Under the pieces are notes generated by a model, which was not told the DNA's origin, did not search any database, and saw only the letters and a program-made list of their open reading frames with translations. A program made the position numbers and the translations under genes. From a bacterium (GTDB lineage Bacteria > Planctomycetota > J058 > JAJDCP01), in contig JAUIEM010000404.1 of the NCBI GenBank assembly GCA_030428695.1, positions 1 through 8,994 on the forward strand: a DNA stretch of 8,994 nucleotides, given 5' to 3'. Of the stretch, positions 5,802 through 8,994 are shown one piece after another. Every line of letters begins with the position of its first letter. Within the stretch, counting starts at the first letter, position 1.

Positions 5802-6161
5802 GTGCGTGAAATCCTGAGTGAGCTGAATGAGCACGCTGGTGTCAAAGGGAGCATGGTCGTCACCGAGGACGGCATGATCGTCGCCTCGGCGCTGAGCAAA
5901 GGACTCGAACAGGAGACCCTCGCGGCGGTTTCCTCTATGATGATCCAGACGGCCAAGAAGAGCCTCGACTCGAATCTGCACCGCATCATCATGACGTCCA
6001 GTCACGGTAAGTTGGTGCTTGAAGATCTGGGGAATGCGTATATTGTCGTGGTGACAAATTCGTATATCAACCTGGATGTCACGTTGATCGAAATCCAAAG
6101 CGCGGGAAGAAAGATCCGGGCCCGCGAACGGAAACTTGAACAACCCCCGTTGCAGGGCTGA
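5802..6161 (+). CDS. Roadblock/LC7 domain protein
   Basis: This 119-residue protein is one roadblock/LC7 domain almost from end to end: an opening helix (REILSELNEHAGVKG), the strand pair SMVVTEDGMIVASAL with the typical D-G turn, a central helix (TLAAVSSMMIQTAKKSL), strands HRIIMTSSHGKLVLEDLG and NAYIVVVTNS, and a closing basic helix. Such proteins dimerise and commonly act as GAPs, scaffolds or activators for small Ras-like GTPases. The start is GTG at 5802 with GAGG (5791-5794), which overlaps the previous stop codon. The MglA-like gene follows after only three bases. It is more generic than the MglB homologue at the end of the operon, so it may be a second regulator or a heterodimer partner. 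The last half of the gene is AT-richer than its neighbours. Confidence 0.88.
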   Translation: MREILSELNEHAGVKGSMVVTEDGMIVASALSKGLEQETLAAVSSMMIQTAKKSLDSNLHRIIMTSSHGKLVLEDLGNAYIVVVTNSYINLDVTLIEIQSAGRKIRARERKLEQPPLQG

Positions 6162-6164
6162 TGC

Positions 6165-7214
6165 ATGGTTCAGATTAATTTCGCCCGTCGAGAGGTCAAC
6201 TGCAAGATTGTCTACTATGGTCCTGGCCTCAGTGGCAAGACGACCAATCTTGAGGTTGTTCACAAAAAGGCGCCGGCCGATCGCAGGGGAGAGTTGACCT
6301 CGATTGCGACCGAGGGCGACCGGACGCTGTTCTTCGACTACATGCCCCTCGACCTCGGAAAGGTCGGCGGCATGAACACGAAGTTCCAGCTGTACACGGT
6401 CCCCGGGCAGGTGTACTACAACGCGACCCGGAAGCTGGTGTTGCAGGGCGCGGACGGCGTGATTTTCGTCGCCGACTCCCGCACCTCGAAGCTCCAGGAG
6501 AACATCGAGTCGATCCAGAACCTCGAGGACAACCTCAAGGAGCAGGGGCTCGATATCCGCAACACTCCGCTGGTCATCCAGTGGAACAAGCGCGATCTCC
6601 CGGACATCATGACCGTCGAGGAGCTCGAGGAGTCGGTCAACAAGCTCAAGGTGCCGAGCATGGAGGCCTGCGCGAAGACGGGCGACGGGGTGTTCCCCAC
6701 CCTGAAGCGTCTCGCCGGGCTGGTGCTCGACAACCTGAACAAGCAGTATGGTGTCGGCACCCGCTCCTCGGGAGCCCGCTCGGGGGCGCGCCGTCAGGCG
6801 AACCAACAGAGCGGAGCCCGGGCCTCGACCAGCGCGCGGGGCGGTCCCGGTGGTCCCGACCGCCGGCAGTCCGGCGGTGGGGGCGGTGCACGTGGCGCCG
6901 CCGTCGCGTCGCCGGGCCGCAGCCAGCCCCGTAGCCAGCCGCCGGCGCGTGAGCGTGCGGCTCCGCCGCCGGCCGAGCGGCCCGGACGGATCCGCCGTGG
7001 CCTGCCCGAGCCGCAGCCGATGCAGCGTCGGCGTGACGCATCGCCTCCGGCTCGCTCGCGGCCCGCGAGCAGCAGCGGTGGAGGCGGCCGGTCGGCGAAG
7101 AAGAGCGGTGGCGGCGGGAAGCCGGAAACGGACGTCAAGAAGATCGCGATCCTGGTCGCCCTGCTCGCGGGCCTCGGCATCGTCCTCGCGATCTACTGGG
7201 ATCAGCTGTTCTAG
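6165..7214 (+). CDS. mglA: MglA-like Ras-type GTPase with C-terminal membrane anchor
   Basis: Residues 1-196 are a clear MglA-type small GTPase. P-loop GPGLSGKTTN is at 19-28 (K25, T26), switch region EGDRTLFFD has R53, the G3 motif is the MglA-specific TVPGQ (78-82, Q82) in place of DxAGQ, and the base-recognition motif NKRD is at 141-144. From memory, R53, Q82 and N141/D144 take the same numbers as in Myxococcus xanthus MglA, which is about 195 residues and soluble. Here the chain continues: residues 197-322 are a low-complexity Gly/Ser/Pro/Arg linker, and KKIAILVALLAGLGIVLAIY (325-344) is a hydrophobic span ending five residues before the C-terminus, a tail-anchor layout. The ATG at 6165 is the only ATG start among these four genes. 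MglA GTPases set cell polarity and motility direction. Anchoring would keep this one at the membrane in both nucleotide states. Confidence 0.9.
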   Translation: MVQINFARREVNCKIVYYGPGLSGKTTNLEVVHKKAPADRRGELTSIATEGDRTLFFDYMPLDLGKVGGMNTKFQLYTVPGQVYYNATRKLVLQGADGVIFVADSRTSKLQENIESIQNLEDNLKEQGLDIRNTPLVIQWNKRDLPDIMTVEELEESVNKLKVPSMEACAKTGDGVFPTLKRLAGLVLDNLNKQYGVGTRSSGARSGARRQANQQSGARASTSARGGPGGPDRRQSGGGGGARGAAVASPGRSQPRSQPPARERAAPPPAERPGRIRRGLPEPQPMQRRRDASPPARSRPASSSGGGGRSAKKSGGGGKPETDVKKIAILVALLAGLGIVLAIYWDQLF

Positions 7215-7300
7215 ACGCCGGGCGTGCCGCGGTAACGTGCCACCGCGAGCCGCTCCATCGAAGTCCGCGGCCTGGGTATCCAACTCTGGGGGATCCGACA

Positions 7301-7801
7301 ATTTCTTCTGACAGCGAACTCCTGCGGCAGAGACGCCTGATCTTCTACCAGGACTACATTCCCCAGATCATGGCAATCCTCGACGAGTATATGAGGCTCT
7401 CTGAGTCGCGGTGCAATATCCTGATCGACAAAGCAGGTCACCTGGTGGCGCAGGTCGGCTCGGTTTCGGACATCAACCTGGAGACGATCTCCGCGCTGGT
7501 CGCGGGTAGCTTCGCCGCGACCCGGGAGCTGGCCCGCCAGCTCGGCGAGGAGGCCTTCCCGGTGCTGTTCCACCAGGGCAAGGAGATCAACATCCAGCTG
7601 ATGCTGGTCGATCCGACCATCGTCGTGACGATCTTCGATGACCGGACCACGACCGGCATGGTCCGGCTGTACGCGAAGCAGGCGACCAACAAGCTCAGTG
7701 ACCTGCTCAAGAAGATGGAGCGGCGCCCGAAGGTCGAGCGCAAGAAGCCCGACCGCCGCCAGGAGTTCGACCAGCAGGCCCTCGACGAGATCTTCGGCTA
7801 G
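7301..7801 (+). CDS. mglB: MglB-like roadblock GTPase-activating protein, ATT start
   Basis: The protein follows M. xanthus MglB along its length: LIFYQDYIPQIMAILDE (opening helix), NILIDKAGHLVAQVG, the central ISALVAGSFAATRELARQLG, FPVLFHQGKEINIQLMLVD, VVTIFDDRTTTGMVRL, and a short acidic tail ending ALDEIFG like MglB's DDDIDNLF. MglB homodimers stimulate GTP hydrolysis by MglA. The first ATG (7370) would remove LIFYQDYIPQI, which aligns with MglB, and has no ribosome-binding site. The frame is open upstream with no ATG, GTG or TTG, but ATT at 7301 has GGGGGA (7288-7293) seven bases before it, giving 166 residues. CTG at 7322 is another option. A sequence error at the start cannot be excluded. 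The gene lies 86 bases after the MglA-like gene, in the same direction. Confidence 0.85.
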   Translation: MSSDSELLRQRRLIFYQDYIPQIMAILDEYMRLSESRCNILIDKAGHLVAQVGSVSDINLETISALVAGSFAATRELARQLGEEAFPVLFHQGKEINIQLMLVDPTIVVTIFDDRTTTGMVRLYAKQATNKLSDLLKKMERRPKVERKKPDRRQEFDQQALDEIFG

Positions 7802-7881
7802 CAGATCTCCGCGCCGCACACTCGTCTGGTCCGCCGCCAGGACCGTCCGCTTCCAAGGGGTAGTGGGCGGCCTCTCACGTT

Positions 7882-8571
7882 ATGGAAAACCGAACCGCAA
7901 TGCCGGACAAGACCATCAAGATCACGCGCAGCGAGGTGGGCACCGAGGGCCTGCCGGCGAACGCCTACGCCCCCGACATCGCGGAGTACCTTTCCTACAG
8001 CTCGAGCGAGGTGGCCGAAGAGGTCGTCCAGGTCCTCGGCGACGAAGAGGCCGCCGAGGTCTTCGAGGAGCTACCGCTCGAGGTCTACAAGAAGGTCCTG
8101 CTCAGCCTCAACCACGAGAAGATCGCCCGCGTCATCGACGCGATGGAGCCCGACGAGGCCGTCGACCTGCTCGAGCTTCTGCCCGAGCAGGATCACCGGA
8201 AGATCCTGACCCAGGTCGAGAGCGAGCATCGCGGCTGCATCGAGGCGCTGAAGAAGTACCATCCCGAATCGGCCGGCGGGCTGATGACCACCGAGTACCT
8301 CAGCTTCCCCGCCGACCGCACCGTCGCGGAGGTGTTGCCCGCCATCAAGAGCGACACCGAGGCCGAGACCATCCATGTCGCCTACATCACGGGCGATGCG
8401 GACAAGCTGATCGGCGTGGTCTCGATCCGCGACATCCTCTCCCAGAACCCGGACGCGACCCTGCGCTCCTTCATGACCGAGCGCGTGATCTCCTGCGACA
8501 CCGGCACCGACCAGGAGAAGGTCGCGCAGCTCGTCGACAAGTACAACCTCAGCAGCGTGCCCGTGGTCTGA
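7882..8571 (+). CDS. MgtE-like Mg2+ transporter, truncated before its membrane domain
   Basis: The 229 residues form the cytoplasmic half of an MgtE magnesium transporter. Residues 30-125 are the superhelical MgtE N domain, with characteristic repeats such as ELPLEVYKKVLLSL and AMEPDEAVDLLELLPEQDHR. Residues 131-190 open with AGGLMTTEYLSF and form the first CBS domain. The second CBS domain starts near 195 and ends abruptly at NLSSVPVV, where intact proteins continue with an acidic turn and then five membrane helices. None of these is present; the stop is TGA at 8569-8571. The full family length is about 450 residues. As it stands it could not transport ions. The next bases belong to a different gene on the other strand. 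The ATG at 7882 has only weak ribosome-binding support; ATG at 7900 is possible. No Mg2+-sensing leader was recognised. Confidence 0.85.
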   Translation: MENRTAMPDKTIKITRSEVGTEGLPANAYAPDIAEYLSYSSSEVAEEVVQVLGDEEAAEVFEELPLEVYKKVLLSLNHEKIARVIDAMEPDEAVDLLELLPEQDHRKILTQVESEHRGCIEALKKYHPESAGGLMTTEYLSFPADRTVAEVLPAIKSDTEAETIHVAYITGDADKLIGVVSIRDILSQNPDATLRSFMTERVISCDTGTDQEKVAQLVDKYNLSSVPVV

Positions 8572-8828
8572 ATCTCGCCGTAGGCCGAGGCGAACACCAC
8601 CCCCGCCGCGCCGCGCTCGACGCTCGCCTGCTCCGCCGCCTGCGCGAACACGTCCGCGACCATCCGCGTCAACAAGCTCGTCCGCCGGCGCAGTCGAGCT
8701 GGGAGCAGCATCGCCGCCGGCTTCGTGATCGCCTCGTCGCGCGCGCGTCGCGAGAACGCGGCCGGCTCGACGTAGCCGGGCGTCCACAGCGAGGCCCCCG
8801 CGATCGTGAATTCGAAGCGCGCGCTCAC
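8382..8828 (-). pseudogene. Beta-ketoacyl synthase chain-length factor, 5' fragment
   Basis: From GTG at 8828-8826 the minus strand reads FEFTIAGASLWTPGY, then AMLLPARLRRRTSLLTRMVA and GVVFASAYGEIQTT. This is the start of the small ketoacyl-synthase-like family found next to FabF-type enzymes in aryl-polyene and related fatty-acid or polyketide clusters (Ketoacyl-synt_2, chain-length factor, usually about 240 residues). Family-like sequence ends at about residue 90 (position 8559). The frame stays open to 8382, but those bases are the MgtE coding region read backwards, so the 3' part is not real. The start overlaps the preceding ketosynthase stop (GTGA), showing coupled translation in the original operon. 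The gene is broken at the same point as the MgtE gene. Confidence 0.75.
8559..8571. other. Breakpoint joining two 3'-truncated convergent genes
   Basis: Plus-strand MgtE coding is family-like up to about 8568, and minus-strand chain-length-factor coding is family-like down to about 8559-8562. The few shared bases could be microhomology at a junction. Both genes lose their 3' ends here. The cause is either a deletion or rearrangement in the genome or a chimeric join in assembly. Confidence 0.65.
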
Positions 8829-8994
8829 CCGACGCCTCCCCCGCCCGACGAGGGGCCGCCGAGCAGCACGCTGACGTTGGAGCCGCCGAACGCGAACGAG
8901 TTGCTCAGGACATGTCTCGACGGCAAGCTCTGCCGCCGCGCGACCACCCGCACCGCGATCTCCGGATCGACCGGCGACGCGCCGACGCTGGCGG
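8825..8994 (-). CDS. FabF/FabB-type beta-ketoacyl synthase, C-terminal fragment
   Basis: Only the last 55 codons are present; the gene enters from beyond the right edge. They include RHVLSNSFAFGGSNVSVLLG, the highly conserved closing motif of FabB/FabF condensing enzymes (N-S-F-x-F-G-G-x-N), which packs against the catalytic Cys-His-His site. A short Gly-rich tail follows and the stop is TGA at 8827-8825. The catalytic Cys and His residues are outside the window. The enzyme extends acyl-ACP chains with malonyl-ACP. The four-base overlap with the chain-length-factor gene points to a type II fatty-acid or polyketide pathway such as an aryl-polyene cluster, but the rest of that cluster is not visible. 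Confidence 0.85.
   Translation of the reverse strand, partial: ASVGASPVDPEIAVRVVARRQSLPSRHVLSNSFAFGGSNVSVLLGGPSSGGGGVG

Noticed and set aside
4629..7301. An 890-codon open frame on the minus strand, the longest in the window
   Set aside because: It runs antisense to three well-supported genes, its product is low-complexity Arg/Leu/Glu sequence, and it has no ribosome-binding site or family motif. Long antisense frames are expected with this high third-position GC.
7802..7881. An M-box (Mg2+) riboswitch before the MgtE-like gene
   Set aside because: The gap is only 80 bases, too short for an M-box, and lacks its conserved pattern. Only a small GGTCC/GGACC hairpin is seen.
1..8994. CRISPR arrays, tRNAs, insertion sequences or attachment sites
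   Set aside because: No regularly spaced direct repeats, no cloverleaf with conserved TTCRANY arm and no transposase or terminal inverted repeats were found by eye on either strand.

Overview
The window is GC-rich throughout, with G/C at most third codon positions and GTG/TTG starts common. Its MglA/MglB-type polarity genes look most like those of the Myxococcota and other former deltaproteobacteria. No rRNA or other phylogenetic marker is present, so this placement is an inference.

Layout. (1) Positions 1-403, minus strand: a small MazG-like pyrophosphohydrolase runs through a GTGA overlap into the first 36 codons of an LptF/LptG-type permease, which leaves the window. (2) Positions 521-2404, minus strand: an ECF sigma factor and its zinc-finger, single-span anti-sigma factor overlap by 11 bp. 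An 18-codon leader ORF with a strong Shine-Dalgarno overlaps the sigma start by four bases. (3) Positions 2405-2918: a divergent control region with a minus-strand promoter for the sigma operon, a plus-strand promoter candidate, and a roughly 300-nt leader full of hairpins. The last element is a possible three-way junction containing a perfect anti-Shine-Dalgarno. (4) Positions 2919-4448: a lipoprotein made of about nine Gly/Asn/Asp-rich repeats, probably a surface beta-solenoid. (5) Positions 4583-7801: a promoter, then four co-directional genes: TPR plus roadblock-like protein, roadblock/LC7 protein, MglA-like GTPase with a low-complexity linker and C-terminal membrane anchor, and an MglB homologue that appears to start at ATT. 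(6) Positions 7882-8571: an MgtE-like Mg2+ transporter gene that stops inside its second CBS domain. (7) Positions 8382-8994, minus strand: the 5' part of a beta-ketoacyl synthase chain-length-factor gene, preceded by the end of a FabF/FabB-type ketosynthase gene. The MgtE and chain-length-factor genes converge and both lose their 3' ends at the same point near 8559-8571, which indicates either a deletion/rearrangement or an assembly misjoin.

How it may fit together. The sigma/anti-sigma pair probably senses an envelope signal. The divergent lipoprotein, with an ECF-like -35 element in its leader, is a plausible target. The roadblock/MglA/MglB operon looks like a polarity or motility switch. 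Its most unusual point is that the GTPase itself carries a membrane anchor, whereas the well-studied MglA proteins are soluble and move on and off the pole. The strongest leads are this anchored MglA module, the anti-SD leader of the lipoprotein gene, and the leader ORF coupled to the sigma factor.
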